Below are positions 1-9,586 of a stretch of DNA of 64,000 nucleotides, piece after piece. The stretch is from positions 310,001-374,000 of the forward strand of contig NZ_JACXAF010000001.1 of NCBI RefSeq assembly GCF_014773395.1. Reading direction: 5' to 3'. The notes below the pieces were generated by a model, which was not told where the DNA came from, did no database searches, and saw only the letters and a program-made list of their open reading frames with translations. The position numbers and the translations under genes were made by a program. Each line of letters begins with the position of its first letter. Positions within the stretch are counted from its first letter, which is position 1. Source of the DNA: Neiella litorisoli (GTDB lineage Bacteria > Pseudomonadota > Gammaproteobacteria > Enterobacterales > Neiellaceae).

Positions 1-1663
1 CTTTGCGACTTTCAGATGCGCCGTAATAAACACCGGTTTTCGGATCGCGAAGAATGGCCTGATAGCCGCCAAATGAACCCGAGTTTTGCTGCAAGACATG
101 GCCTCGTTTTAGCAATTGCCTGCGAGTCATAAATGAAAAGCCTTCTTCCAAGCTCAGCACGCCGCCATCGAGCATCTGCTCGCCAGTGGGCTGCGACGAT
201 CCGGTGTGGAGGATCCGCGGGGCGTCGCCTGCTTCTTGCAGATTCATACCGAAATCAACCAAGTTAATCACAATCTGGGCGTGAGCCTGCGGTTGGGTGG
301 CTCCCCCCATCACGCCAAAACTCACCCATGGCTTACCATCTTTGGTGATAAAGGCCGGAATAATAGTGTGAAACGGGCGCTTACCTGGCTCGTAGACATT
401 GAAATGACCTTCCTCAAGGGCGAATAGTTCTCCACGGTCTTGCAGCATAAAACCTAAATCGCCCGGCACCATCCCCGAGCCCATGCCTCGGTAGTTACTT
501 TGAATTAACGACACCATGTTGCCGTGTTTGTCAGCAGTGGTGAGGTAAATGGTATCGCCATGGACAATACCGGCATCGACCCGCTTGGCCGCTTTATTCA
601 TGTCGATCAGCTGACGGCGTTTGTCGGCATAGTTTTTTGAAATCAGCTGCTGCACTGGGATCTGGTTGAAATCCGTATCCGCGTAATACTTAGCTCGGTC
701 AGCAAACGCCAGCTTCTTGGCTTCGACAAAGGCATGAACATAATCTGCCGAATCCAGCCCCATGGCTTGAATATCAAAACCTTCGAGGACATTGAGAATT
801 TGCAACGCAGCAATACCCTGTCCATTGGGCGGCAGCTCCCATACATCATAGCCGCGATAATTGGCCGATACCGGCTCTACCCATTCGGAGCGATGACTAG
901 CCAGATCGTCGTAGCTGAGAAAGCCACCGTTGGCTTTCATGTAAGCGGCAATTTGTTTGGCGATATCGCCCTTGTAAAAGGCTTCTCGGCCACCTTTGGC
1001 AATCTTCTTGTAGGTGTTGGCTAAACGCGGATTAGCAAACACATCGCCTTTTGCCGGAATAACGCCGTTTGGCATATAAGTGTCAGTGAAACCTGGATAT
1101 TTGCTAAGTTTCGGTGCGCTGCGGCCAAGATAATAGGCAATCAGCTCTGTGACCGGAAAACCCTGCTCGGCGTAGTCGATGGCAGGCTGGAGAATTTGAC
1201 TCATGGGCAACACGCCGAACTTATCATGCAACTCAAACCAACCGTCAACGGCGCCCGGCACCGACACTGGCAACGGTCCATGGCTTGGAATTTTGTCTAA
1301 GCCCTGCTGCTTGAAGTAGTCCAAGGTCAGTGATTTTGGTGATCGACCCGAAGCATTCAAACCATAGAGTTTTGCCGATTTCGCATCCCAAACAATGGCG
1401 TATAAATCGCCACCAATACCGCAACCGGTCGGCTCAACCAGCCCCAGCATGGCGTTAGCAGCAATGGCCGCATCAATGGCATTACCGCCCTGTTTAAGCA
1501 CGTCTAAGGCAACCTGCGTTGCCAGTGGCTGGCTGGTGGCTGCCATGCCATTCACCGCAATCACCTCCGAACGACTGGCAAAATCATGGCCAGTGACTCG
1601 GTCATAGCCCCATGCTGGCAAGGTCAAAACAGCACACAGCAGTGTCCAAATGTTACGTCGCAT
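1..1663 (-). CDS. ggt: Gamma-glutamyltranspeptidase, C-terminus beyond left edge
   Basis: Periplasmic N-terminal-nucleophile hydrolase that cleaves and transfers the gamma-glutamyl group of glutathione. The reading frame opens at ATG 1663, preceded by a GGAG ribosome site, with a signal peptide (MRRNIWTLLCAVLTLPAWG). About 554 residues lie in the window and the end is cut off by the edge. Typical family blocks are present: GGNAIDAAIAAN near the N-terminus and GGDLYAIVWD. The autoprocessing Thr is most likely the T of HGDTIYLTTADKHGN (near base 552), which would start the small subunit. Divergent from the PhnD-PAS gene. The family is clear; the substrate is not provable from sequence. Confidence 0.93.
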   Translation of the reverse strand, partial: MRRNIWTLLCAVLTLPAWGYDRVTGHDFASRSEVIAVNGMAATSQPLATQVALDVLKQGGNAIDAAIAANAMLGLVEPTGCGIGGDLYAIVWDAKSAKLYGLNASGRSPKSLTLDYFKQQGLDKIPSHGPLPVSVPGAVDGWFELHDKFGVLPMSQILQPAIDYAEQGFPVTELIAYYLGRSAPKLSKYPGFTDTYMPNGVIPAKGDVFANPRLANTYKKIAKGGREAFYKGDIAKQIAAYMKANGGFLSYDDLASHRSEWVEPVSANYRGYDVWELPPNGQGIAALQILNVLEGFDIQAMGLDSADYVHAFVEAKKLAFADRAKYYADTDFNQIPVQQLISKNYADKRRQLIDMNKAAKRVDAGIVHGDTIYLTTADKHGNMVSLIQSNYRGMGSGMVPGDLGFMLQDRGELFALEEGHFNVYEPGKRPFHTIIPAFITKDGKPWVSFGVMGGATQPQAHAQIVINLVDFGMNLQEAGDAPRILHTGSSQPTGEQMLDGGVLSLEEGFSFMTRRQLLKRGHVLQQNSGSFGGYQAILRDPKTGVYYGASESRK

Positions 1664-1849
1664 CTTGGCTCTCCAATAATCAATCGCCCCCAGCTTACTC
1701 GGCGACAACCACAAGATCACGGTTTTGTTGTCGCCATTGACGACACCATGAGTTGGCACCAGCCCACAGTTTTGTCAGCCGAGATTTGCCAACCACCGCA
1801 GCCGCATTAGGCTTAAGTAAGATGGGTGAGCAGTAGAGCGAGATAACGA

Positions 1850-3292
1850 TTGAATACATCGGGTTTCTGCCGTTATTTTTCAGCCACAACATTATTGCTA
1901 GCAGCATTAGCGGGCTCGTTGCCGTCTGCCGCTGCCGAAGAGCTGGTGCGAATTGGTGTCATCGCTAAGCGGGGCTACGAAATTACCCTGATGCGCTGGC
2001 AACCGATGGCAGATTATCTGACTGGGCAAATTCCCGGTTACGAGTTTGAAGTACTGCCACTCGATTTTGATCAAGTGCGACAGGCGGTTGCCTCCGGCAA
2101 CGTGCAATTTGTGCTCGTCAACGCCTCCATTTACGTCCAACTGGAGCAAGACTACGGCGTTAGCCGTATCGCCACGTTAAAGAACCAAAAATCTGGCAAA
2201 GTCTTTTCGACTTTTGGCAGCGTGATTTTTTCCGACAACCGCAAACTGCAACTTAAAAAAGTCAAACAACTGCGCAACAAGCGCATCGCCGCGGTCGATA
2301 AAGCATCTCTTGGCGGCTGGCACATGGCCCTGAAAGTGATGATGGATCATGGCATTGATCCTGAACACGACGTGCAATCCGTGCAATTCAAAGGCACCCA
2401 TGATCGCGTGGTACAAGCGGTGTTAGCGGGCGAGGCCGATGTTGGCATTGTCCGCACCGATCATCTTGAACAAATGGCCAGCGAAGGACACATCGATCTG
2501 TCAGTGATCAGCGCATTGCCACCACCCAGCGAAAGCCTCAACGAATTTCCATTTCTGCTATCCACCGAGCTTTACCCCGAATGGCCTTTTTCTCGCGTTG
2601 CCTTTACCTCTGATGAACTGGCCGAAAAAGTGGCCGCGGCTCTGATCACCATGCCGCAAAATGGCGCTGCAACCGCGGCCAATATTGCAGGCTGGACCGT
2701 GCCATATCACTACAAACCGGTTCGCAACCTACTGCGACAACTGCAGCTGCCTCCTTATGACAAAGCCAAAGAAGTCGATCTCTCGCAAGTCGCAAAGCAA
2801 TACTCGATGACCATCATCGCCGCCGTTTTAACCCTGTTGCTGCTGGCTGGGCTACTCGTTCGACAACGCTTATTGACGCAACAATTGCGGCAAAGCGAGC
2901 AACGCTTGAAAGCTTTTTCTCATCGCCTGAATTTAGCAACCCAAGCGGGTAATTTTGGCGTTTGGGAGTGGCACCGAAATCACAAGGAACTGATTTGGAA
3001 TCAGCAAATGTATCAGCTGTTTGAGATCGAGACCGACACCACAGAGCCACTTGATAAACAGTGGCTCGCTAAGGTTCATCCGGATGATCAGCAAATGGTG
3101 ATGGACCACCTCATTGAGCCGCGACTAGCAGGCGAGCAATTCAACTGTGAATTTCGCATCGTGCTGGCAAGCGGTAAAGAGCGAATGATTCGCAGCGCGT
3201 GTGTCATTGCACCGGCTACAGAAAACCAAGACGCATACATGGTCGGAGTCAGTTGGGAGCCTCGCACTTTTAGCAATCTGGAAACGCCCTGA
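1850..3292 (+). CDS. PhnD-like periplasmic sensor with PAS domain and no output domain
   Basis: 480 residues from a TTG start. A signal peptide (to about residue 29) is followed by a PhnD/phosphonate-type binding domain (about 33-285; IGVIAKRG, YEITLMRWQPMADYL). Then come one membrane helix (about 312-333), a short coiled stretch (QQLRQSEQRLKAF) and a PAS_3-type domain (about 355-470; GNFGVWEWH, HPDDQQMV). In the usual architecture the PAS domain is followed by a histidine kinase or GGDEF domain. Here the frame stops right after PAS, and a strong terminator lies 12 bases further on, so nothing is fused downstream. It may bind an oxyanion or polar ligand and signal through a separate partner, or be a remnant. 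The TTG start is supported only by the signal peptide; its ribosome site is weak. Confidence 0.75.
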   Translation: MNTSGFCRYFSATTLLLAALAGSLPSAAAEELVRIGVIAKRGYEITLMRWQPMADYLTGQIPGYEFEVLPLDFDQVRQAVASGNVQFVLVNASIYVQLEQDYGVSRIATLKNQKSGKVFSTFGSVIFSDNRKLQLKKVKQLRNKRIAAVDKASLGGWHMALKVMMDHGIDPEHDVQSVQFKGTHDRVVQAVLAGEADVGIVRTDHLEQMASEGHIDLSVISALPPPSESLNEFPFLLSTELYPEWPFSRVAFTSDELAEKVAAALITMPQNGAATAANIAGWTVPYHYKPVRNLLRQLQLPPYDKAKEVDLSQVAKQYSMTIIAAVLTLLLLAGLLVRQRLLTQQLRQSEQRLKAFSHRLNLATQAGNFGVWEWHRNHKELIWNQQMYQLFEIETDTTEPLDKQWLAKVHPDDQQMVMDHLIEPRLAGEQFNCEFRIVLASGKERMIRSACVIAPATENQDAYMVGVSWEPRTFSNLETP

Positions 3293-3303
3293 GTAAACAT
3301 AAA

Positions 3304-3329
3304 AAAACCGCCTCAAACGAGGCGGTTTC
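3304..3329. terminator. Bidirectional intrinsic terminator
   Basis: Perfect hairpin AAACCGCCTC-AAAC-GAGGCGGTTT with A-tract on the left and T-tract on the right, between the convergent PhnD-PAS gene and pntB. It can serve both strands. Confidence 0.85.
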
Positions 3330-3351
3330 TAATGTCGATTTAGCGAGTGAA

Positions 3352-4752
3352 CTACAGCGCTTTGTTGATGTTATCAACCGAGGCTTTGGCATCGCCAAAC
3401 AGCATCCATGAGTTCTCTTTGAAGAACAGCGGGTTTTGTACACCAGCATAACCAGTGTTCATCGAACGCTTAAACACAATCACTTCTTTGGCATTCCAAA
3501 CTTCCAATACCGGCATGCCGGCAATCGGGCTGTTTGGATCGTCTTGCGCAGCAGGGTTCACCGTGTCATTGGCACCGATCACCAAAACCACATCCGTTTC
3601 AGGGAAGTCATCGTTGATTTCGTCCATTTCCAACACGATGTCATATGGCACTTTGGCTTCTGCCAACAGCACGTTCATGTGACCCGGCAAACGACCAGCA
3701 ACCGGGTGAATACCAAAGCGAACATCAACGCCAGCGTCGCGCAGTTTTTTCGTAATTTCTGCAACCGGATATTGCGCTTGAGCGACCGCCATACCGTAAC
3801 CTGGAGTGATGATCACGGAGTTGGCGCTCTTGAGCATTTCGGCCACCTCTTCGGCCGACGTTTCCTTGTGCTCGCCATGCTCTTCGTCACTACTAGAGCT
3901 TGAACCATCGGTACCAAAACCACCGGCAATCACACTAATGAACGAGCGGTTCATCGCTTTACACATGATGTAGGACAGAATCGCACCTGACGAACCAACC
4001 AAGGCACCAGTCACGATCAGCAAGTCATTGCTCAGCATGAAGCCAGCGGCCGCTGCGGCCCAACCCGAGTAAGAGTTCAGCATGGATACAACCACTGGCA
4101 TGTCGGCACCACCAATCGAAGCAACCAAGTGCCAGCCAAAAGCAAAGGCAATCAGGGTCATCACGATCAACGGCCAAGTCACACCGCCTTGCTGGACGAA
4201 GTGAATCATCAGCACGGTTGAGAACACAATCGCCATCAGGTTGAGCTTGTGCTTGAACGGAATGCTCAGCGGCTTGGACGACATAATGCCGCGTAGCTTA
4301 CCAAACGCCACAATTGAGCCGGTAAAGGTCACCGCACCAATAAAGACGCCTAAGAAGACTTCGGTGAGGTGAATGTTGACCACTGCAGAGTCCATCGCCA
4401 ACTTTTCAAACTCAGACAGATTGTGGTGTTCAAAGTAGCTGTTGAAACCAACCAGCACCGCCGCTAAACCGACGAAGCTGTGAAGCACCGCCACCAATTC
4501 TGGCATTTCGGTCATTTCAACTTTCAGTGCTAAACGGATACCAATAATGGCACCGATCACCATGGCCACCACGATGTAGCCAACGCCGCTGACTTTCGGG
4601 TCTAAAATAGTCGCCACCAAGGCGATGGTCATACCGGCAATACCATACCAGTTACCAGCTTTGGCGGTTTCTTGCTTGGACAAGCCAGCAAGCGACAAGA
4701 TAAATAACAGGGCAGAAACAATGTATGCCGCAGTAACTAATCCTTGAGACAT
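3352..4752 (-). CDS. pntB: NAD(P) transhydrogenase subunit beta
   Basis: 466 residues, close to the E. coli PntB length (462). This membrane subunit carries the NADP(H)-binding domain III of the proton-translocating transhydrogenase, which exchanges hydride between NADH and NADP+ at the cost of proton-motive force. About nine helices fill the first 260 residues, followed by a Ser/Glu-rich linker and the NADP domain ([52 protein letters not shown]). It starts 5 bases after pntA stops, so the two form an operon. Confidence 0.97.
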   Translation of the reverse strand: MSQGLVTAAYIVSALLFILSLAGLSKQETAKAGNWYGIAGMTIALVATILDPKVSGVGYIVVAMVIGAIIGIRLALKVEMTEMPELVAVLHSFVGLAAVLVGFNSYFEHHNLSEFEKLAMDSAVVNIHLTEVFLGVFIGAVTFTGSIVAFGKLRGIMSSKPLSIPFKHKLNLMAIVFSTVLMIHFVQQGGVTWPLIVMTLIAFAFGWHLVASIGGADMPVVVSMLNSYSGWAAAAAGFMLSNDLLIVTGALVGSSGAILSYIMCKAMNRSFISVIAGGFGTDGSSSSSDEEHGEHKETSAEEVAEMLKSANSVIITPGYGMAVAQAQYPVAEITKKLRDAGVDVRFGIHPVAGRLPGHMNVLLAEAKVPYDIVLEMDEINDDFPETDVVLVIGANDTVNPAAQDDPNSPIAGMPVLEVWNAKEVIVFKRSMNTGYAGVQNPLFFKENSWMLFGDAKASVDNINKAL

Positions 4753-4757
4753 TCTGC

Positions 4758-6299
4758 TTACTCCCCTTTACTGAACATCTTCAACATCCGGTGGGTGACG
4801 GTAAAGCCCCCGAAGATGTTAATGGCGGCAATCAATACCGCAATAAAGGCCAATACAGTGATCAGCCAGCCCTCAAGCCCGACCTGCAATAACGCACCAA
4901 CAATAATGATGCCGGAAATCGCATTGGTCACACTCATCAGCGGGGTGTGCAAGGCATGGGTGACATTCCATACCACGTAGTAACCGACCACACAGGCCAG
5001 AATGAACACAGTGAAGTGGGCAAGAAAATCTGGCGGCGCAACACTACCAACCCAACCGAAGGCTGCAATACCAGCAGCGGCAAGAGCAGGCTTTAACCAA
5101 GGCTTCGGCGCTTTTGGCTCTTCCTTGACCGGCTCTGGTTTTGGTTCAGCTTTCGGCGCAGCGCTCACTTGAATCGGTGGAGGTGGGAAAGTGATTTCAC
5201 CTTCTTTCACCGAGGTCACGCCGCGGATCACCACATCTTCAAAATCGATGTCGATGTTGCCGTCTTTTTCTTTACACAGCAGCTTCAACAAGTTGACCAA
5301 GTTGGTGCCGTAAAGCTGGCTTGATTGGCCTGGCAAGCGCGATGGCAAGTCGGTGTAACCAATAATGGTGACATCTTCTTTGACCACGACTTTTTCAGGT
5401 TCAGTCAACTCACAGTTACCACCGGTTGCGGCAGCCAAGTCAACAATGACGCTACCTGGCTTCATCAGTTGCACCATGTCTTCGAGGATCAGCTTAGGCG
5501 CTGGTTTACCCGGAATGAGTGCCGTAGTGATAATGATGTCGACTTCTTTCGCTTGCTCGCGGAACAAGGCCATTTCCGCAGCAATAAATTCTTCTGACAT
5601 GACTTTGGCGTAACCATCACCAGAGCCTGCTTCTTCTTCAAAATCGAGCTCTAAGAACTCGGCACCCATGGAGTTAATTTGTTCTTTCACTTCTGGGCGA
5701 GTATCGAAGGCGCGGACTTCGGCACCTAAGCTACCGGCAGCACCAATTGCAGCCAAACCGGCAACACCAGCACCAATCACCAAGACTTTGGCCGGTGGCA
5801 CTTTACCAGCGGCAGTGATCTGGCCAGTAAAGAAGCGGCCAAAGTGGTGAGCCGCTTCTACCACGGCGCGATAACCGGCAATGTTGGCCATTGAGCTGAG
5901 CGCGTCGAGCGATTGGGCACGGGAGATCCGTGGCACCATATCCATCGCCATCGCACTGACTTTCTTTTCAGCCAGTTTGTTCAATAACGCTTCATTCTGG
6001 GCAGGCCAGATGAAGCTGATCAACAATGCACCCTCTTTCAGTTGATCGGCTTCGTGACCGTCAGCGGTCTCTACCGGACCATTTACTTTTAAGACGATGT
6101 CACTTTGCCAAGCCGTTTGACGATCAACGACTTTAGCGCCTGCTTGTTCGTATGCCTCATTACTGAGACTGGAGGCGAGCCCCGCATCCGCTTCAACCAC
6201 CACATCAAAGCCAAGCTTAAGCAGCTGAGCAATGCTGGTGGGAGTCGCAGCAACACGTTTCTCGTTGTTTGCGATTTCCTGTGGAATCCCGATTTGCAT
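4758..6299 (-). CDS. pntA: NAD(P) transhydrogenase subunit alpha
   Basis: 513 residues (E. coli 510). The N-terminal NAD(H)-binding domain I has the alanine-dehydrogenase-like fold ([31 protein letters not shown] as nucleotide-binding loop). A Pro/Glu/Lys-rich linker (about 375-400) leads to four C-terminal helices of domain II. This is the single-chain enterobacterial arrangement, not the split pntAA/pntAB form. First gene of pntAB; promoter presumably in the region upstream of 6299. Confidence 0.97.
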   Translation of the reverse strand: MQIGIPQEIANNEKRVAATPTSIAQLLKLGFDVVVEADAGLASSLSNEAYEQAGAKVVDRQTAWQSDIVLKVNGPVETADGHEADQLKEGALLISFIWPAQNEALLNKLAEKKVSAMAMDMVPRISRAQSLDALSSMANIAGYRAVVEAAHHFGRFFTGQITAAGKVPPAKVLVIGAGVAGLAAIGAAGSLGAEVRAFDTRPEVKEQINSMGAEFLELDFEEEAGSGDGYAKVMSEEFIAAEMALFREQAKEVDIIITTALIPGKPAPKLILEDMVQLMKPGSVIVDLAAATGGNCELTEPEKVVVKEDVTIIGYTDLPSRLPGQSSQLYGTNLVNLLKLLCKEKDGNIDIDFEDVVIRGVTSVKEGEITFPPPPIQVSAAPKAEPKPEPVKEEPKAPKPWLKPALAAAGIAAFGWVGSVAPPDFLAHFTVFILACVVGYYVVWNVTHALHTPLMSVTNAISGIIIVGALLQVGLEGWLITVLAFIAVLIAAINIFGGFTVTHRMLKMFSKGE

Positions 6300-6816
6300 G
6301 AGATGGTTCCTAATTGTACTGGTACTCTGTCACACCCCTATGGCTTGTTGCTAAAACGGAGTGTGAAAAACAGGCGTTCTTTATCAGTCATTTACCTTGG
6401 TAAATAATTGACCAAGAACAACCCCATGTGGCTTTTTAACGCTGTAAGCTTGTTGTTGGACCTGTTATGAACGGCTTTCATTCGGCTAACGGCCCGTTAT
6501 TATAGTTGCTCATTTGTAGTAACTGATTGCAGCGACTATTTGAGCAACTTCACTTACCTGTAGGACAAAGTCAACGGGCATGATACCGGCAAGTGAAAAA
6601 ATATGCATCAAAAATGACTATTTAGTCACAACCATTTGGTTATTTTCTTATCTCAATATTGTTTTCAATAACAAAAACATGGCGTTATTAAATAGACGGC
6701 CATTCATCCGTTACCCACTCTGAGTTATTCAAACATCAATCGGATAAACCCGCAGCTGAACTTTTGAGTGTGGTAAAGTGCTGCCAGCACTGTTTTTAAC
6801 TTTTTTGCGAGTTTGT
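6300..6816. other. Divergent intergenic region between pntA and epd
   Basis: About 500 bases, AT-rich toward epd. It should hold the divergent promoters. I see an inverted repeat GTTGCTCA (6505-6512) / TGAGCAAC (6541-6548) with a 28-base loop, but no recognised operator and no convincing small gene. Confidence 0.5.
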
Positions 6817-7905
6817 ATGTCCATGCAGTTTCCCAGCTTAGATAGACCCCTTCGAATTGCCATCAACGGCTTTGGCCGCATTGGCCGCAGTGCCTTTCGA
6901 GCCTTATATGAATCGGGATTAAGGGATTACATGCAACTGGTCGCAATTAATGAACTGGCGACCCCAGAAGCGATTCGTCATCTAACGCAATACGACACCA
7001 CCCACGGCCGATTTTTTTTACCGGTCAGCATTGGTGAAGGTGTGCTTTGGGTCGAAGAAGATGCCATTGCCCTCACTCACGAGGCCGATCCAGAGCAGTT
7101 GCCATGGGAAGAGCTGCAAGTGGACATTGTGCTCGAATGTACTGGCGTGTTGCACAGCCGCGCAGATGCTGAAAAGCACATCACCGCCGGCGCCAAAAAG
7201 GTGATTTTCAGCCACCCTGCCGATCCGGATGTTGATGCCACCATTGTCTTTGGCGTTAACCAACATGAATTGCAACCACAGCACACCATCATTTCTAACG
7301 CGTCGTGCACCACCAATTGCTGCGTGCCAGTACTTGGCGTGCTGGACGAAGTGTTTGGCATTGAGCGCGGCGCCATCACCACCATTCACTCGATGATGCA
7401 CGATCAGATGGTGATTGATGCCTACCACCCTGATTTACGCCGAACCCGCGCCGCCAGTCAGTCGATTATTCCGGTCGATACCAAGCTTGCCCGCGGTATT
7501 GAGCGGGTGCTGCCGCACTTGGAAAACAAGTTCGAGGCAATCGCCGTGCGGGTGCCAACCACCAATGTCACCGCCATGGATATTTCTCTCACGCTGTCGA
7601 CGCGGGTTGATGTTGCCAGCATTAACGCCATGCTGAAGCAAGCGTCTGAAGAGCGCTTTATCGGCATCATGGATTACACCGAAGACGCAGTGGTATCGGC
7701 TGACTTCAATCACGATGAGCACTCGGTGATTGTCGATGGCAGCCAAACCCGCGTATCCGATGGCCACTTAGTGAAGTTGCTGATCTGGTGTGACAACGAA
7801 TGGGGCTATGCCAATCGCATGCTCGATACTTGTTTGGCACTGGCCACCATCACCGCCAATGCCGACGCCCAGCAAGGCGATGATGAGCCAGAAGATAGCG
7901 AGTAA
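6817..7905 (+). CDS. epd: Erythrose-4-phosphate dehydrogenase
   Basis: GAPDH-superfamily enzyme that oxidises D-erythrose 4-phosphate to 4-phosphoerythronate, the first step of DXP-dependent pyridoxal phosphate synthesis. The Rossmann motif (INGFGRIGR) and catalytic Cys (SNASCTTNC) are present. Assignment to Epd rather than GapA rests on the block [19 protein letters not shown] and the following [16 protein letters not shown], which match Epd closely. The open frame extends up to GTG 6778, but ATG 6817 aligns better with family N-termini and has GCGAG upstream. About 362 residues; the acidic tail (DDEPEDSE) is extra. No pgk or fba follows, unlike the E. coli order. Confidence 0.88.
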   Translation: MSMQFPSLDRPLRIAINGFGRIGRSAFRALYESGLRDYMQLVAINELATPEAIRHLTQYDTTHGRFFLPVSIGEGVLWVEEDAIALTHEADPEQLPWEELQVDIVLECTGVLHSRADAEKHITAGAKKVIFSHPADPDVDATIVFGVNQHELQPQHTIISNASCTTNCCVPVLGVLDEVFGIERGAITTIHSMMHDQMVIDAYHPDLRRTRAASQSIIPVDTKLARGIERVLPHLENKFEAIAVRVPTTNVTAMDISLTLSTRVDVASINAMLKQASEERFIGIMDYTEDAVVSADFNHDEHSVIVDGSQTRVSDGHLVKLLIWCDNEWGYANRMLDTCLALATITANADAQQGDDEPEDSE

Positions 7906-7911
7906 GCTGGA

Positions 7912-8868
7912 CTAGGCTTTCGCTCGCTGGTTCAGCGTCAGCCACAGCACACTGGCAGTCACCATCAACAAACCAATGGCCTGACCCCAACCAAAGGGCT
8001 CATTCAAAATCAGGTAAGCCATGATCGCGGTGCTGACAGGGCCAACAGAGCTGGTCACCGAGGCTTGATCGGCACCAATGCGGCGAATCGACTCACTGAA
8101 CAAATACCCTGGGATCACCGTTGCCATAATCGCCATGTAAACGGCATGTCCATAGACTGCCATCGGCTGCTCGAGCAAAGTGACGAGATCGGCAGTGACG
8201 GCGTAGTAAACCAGAGCAACGGCACTTGCCGCTGACATCACCAAGCTGCTGAATATGCCCGCGCCAAACCATTGGATCATGTGTTTGCTGCACAAGGTGT
8301 AAAAGGCAAAGCAAACGGCCGAGGCCAAAACCAGCAACACGCCAGTCAGGGTGCCTTCGCTGTTGATGCTGAGTTCCGACCACATGCTGATGGCGATGCC
8401 AAGCCAACAGCAGGGGATAGTCCACAACAACGGTCGGTGAAAGGTCATGCCAAACAGGCTACAGCCAAGCAAGACAACCAGTAGCGGATAACTGAATAAC
8501 ACCACCCGCTCAAGTTGCGCACTGATATAACTCAGGCCAATAAAGTCCAACAAGCTGGCGATGAAGTAGCCCAAAACCCCAATACCGATAACGGCTAGCC
8601 CTTTTTTGCTGCAGAGATGATGAGCTTGGCTTTTTCGGCGCGACCATTGCAGCCACAGGATCACTAAGCTAAATGGCAGCGTGAACGCCATTCGCAGCGC
8701 CAATAGGGTGGTTGCATCAACCCCGTATTGGAACGCTAATTTGATCGAAATGGCTTTACTGGAAAACAGTGCTGCAGATGCAACACACAAAAGCGAGCCC
8801 AATAAAGCCGAGCGATTTGGCCGCGCCATACTCGGCGGTGGCTTGTCGGTGCAAGTGTCGGTAGTCAT
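7912..8868 (-). CDS. EamA/DMT family inner-membrane transporter
   Basis: 318 residues with about ten hydrophobic helices in two EamA repeats (residues about 20-155 and 165-310). Typical EamA features include ALFSSKAISIKLAF in helix 1 and PVSTAIMAYLILNEPFGWGQ near the end. The family exports amino acids or other small metabolites; the substrate cannot be told here. Convergent with epd, the stops 6 bases apart. Confidence 0.88.
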   Translation of the reverse strand: MTTDTCTDKPPPSMARPNRSALLGSLLCVASAALFSSKAISIKLAFQYGVDATTLLALRMAFTLPFSLVILWLQWSRRKSQAHHLCSKKGLAVIGIGVLGYFIASLLDFIGLSYISAQLERVVLFSYPLLVVLLGCSLFGMTFHRPLLWTIPCCWLGIAISMWSELSINSEGTLTGVLLVLASAVCFAFYTLCSKHMIQWFGAGIFSSLVMSAASAVALVYYAVTADLVTLLEQPMAVYGHAVYMAIMATVIPGYLFSESIRRIGADQASVTSSVGPVSTAIMAYLILNEPFGWGQAIGLLMVTASVLWLTLNQRAKA

Positions 8869-8928
8869 CGTTCGCCTCCCTAGCGGTTAGATAACCTTTG
8901 CTGATAGGGCTGCGAAACGGAGGGCATT

Positions 8929-8949
8929 CTGGCTGCGTTTCGCAGCCAG
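8929..8949. repeat. Perfect 9-bp stem inverted repeat
   Basis: CTGGCTGCG TTT CGCAGCCAG, without a T-tract, about 60 bases upstream of the EamA gene start and pointing into the intergenic region. It may be a REP-like site or protein-binding palindrome; role unknown. Confidence 0.6.
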
Positions 8950-8970
8950 ATTTGAATGTTCAGTTACACA

Positions 8971-9019
8971 CGCAAACAGGCTGCCACTCGTTACGCACGA
9001 GTAGCGAATCTTGTTTGCG
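8971..9019. repeat. Nested imperfect palindrome
   Basis: Outer arms CGCAAACA (8971-8978) and TGTTTGCG (9012-9019) enclose inner arms ACTCGT (8986-8991) and ACGAGT (8997-9002) with loop TACGC. It could fold as a 49-base two-step hairpin. No T-tract follows. Confidence 0.55.
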
Positions 9020-9186
9020 ATGGGCGATTGAACAATTCATACAGTTGGTTTTAAACAATGGAATGTCTTGCTTAGAAGCTAGCGGCCACGATTAATCAAG
9101 GCAAGGTCATTCGATTATTTATTGACCGTTTGCAAAGCCCCTTTTGGACACTTTTGTTGACACTCGTCCTAGGCGGAAGGGGGGAT

Positions 9187-9453
9187 CATGTTCGTTTTGG
9201 CGTTGCCTCAGCAGCAGAGCTGTCGTCATGAGCTTGGGTGCATCTGCCGCATGGAAGCGGGGAACAAAAGGGGACCATGTTCGCTTTGGCGTTACCTCAG
9301 CAGCAGAGCTGTCGTCATGAGTTTAGCTGCATCTGCCGCATGGAAGCGGGGAACAAAAGGGAACCATGTTCGCCTTGGCGCTTCCCCAGCAGCAGAGTAG
9401 TCGTCATGAGCTTGGGTGCATCTGCCGCATGGAAGCGGCAGCTGAGCCATCAG
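9187..9453 (+). repeat. 89-bp tandem direct repeat, three copies
   Basis: Copies start at CATG 9187, 9276 and 9365, an exact 89-base period, with a few substitutions. Each copy contains the left outer arm and the first hairpin of the structured element described at 9393-9496. Only the third copy runs into the conserved core and right arm. This looks like amplification of half an element. Confidence 0.85.
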
Positions 9454-9496
9454 GGATGATTTCTCGGCGTCACCCAAGATTATGACGACTGCTCTG
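9393..9496 (+). repeat. Structured dispersed element, copy 1
   Basis: Left arm 9393-9418 and right arm 9471-9496 pair over 26 positions with three differences, two of them G-U on this strand. Inner hairpin CTGCCGC-ATGGAA-GCGGCAG lies at 9422-9441. Conserved core: GAGCCATCAGGGATGATT then CTCGGCGTC. It shares core and architecture with elements at 21618, 45412, 45555, 45692 and copies near 48.8-49.4 kb. Confidence 0.75.
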
Positions 9497-9586
9497 ATGC
9501 CCAAAACCAAAAAACGATGCGGATCAAAAAACCAGCCATCGAGTCCATTAAGCTAACCTCAGACGGACCGACAACAGAGTTCAGGC

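Larger units (their letters stand above)
8869..9586. other. Repeat-rich intergenic region
   Basis: No credible gene. It contains a perfect hairpin CTGGCTGCG-TTT-CGCAGCCAG (8929-8949), a second nested palindrome (8971-9019), an 89-base direct repeat in three copies (9187-9453) and one complete structured element (9393-9496). The short frames translated from the repeats are repeat products, not genes. Confidence 0.8.

Noticed and set aside
6778-6816. Longer N-terminus for epd from GTG 6778
   Set aside because: The extension ([11 protein letters not shown]) is absent from the family and the ATG at 6817 fits the Rossmann start better.
9187-9453. Possible CRISPR array
   Set aside because: The repeat is 89 bases with no spacers, only three copies, and no cas genes nearby.
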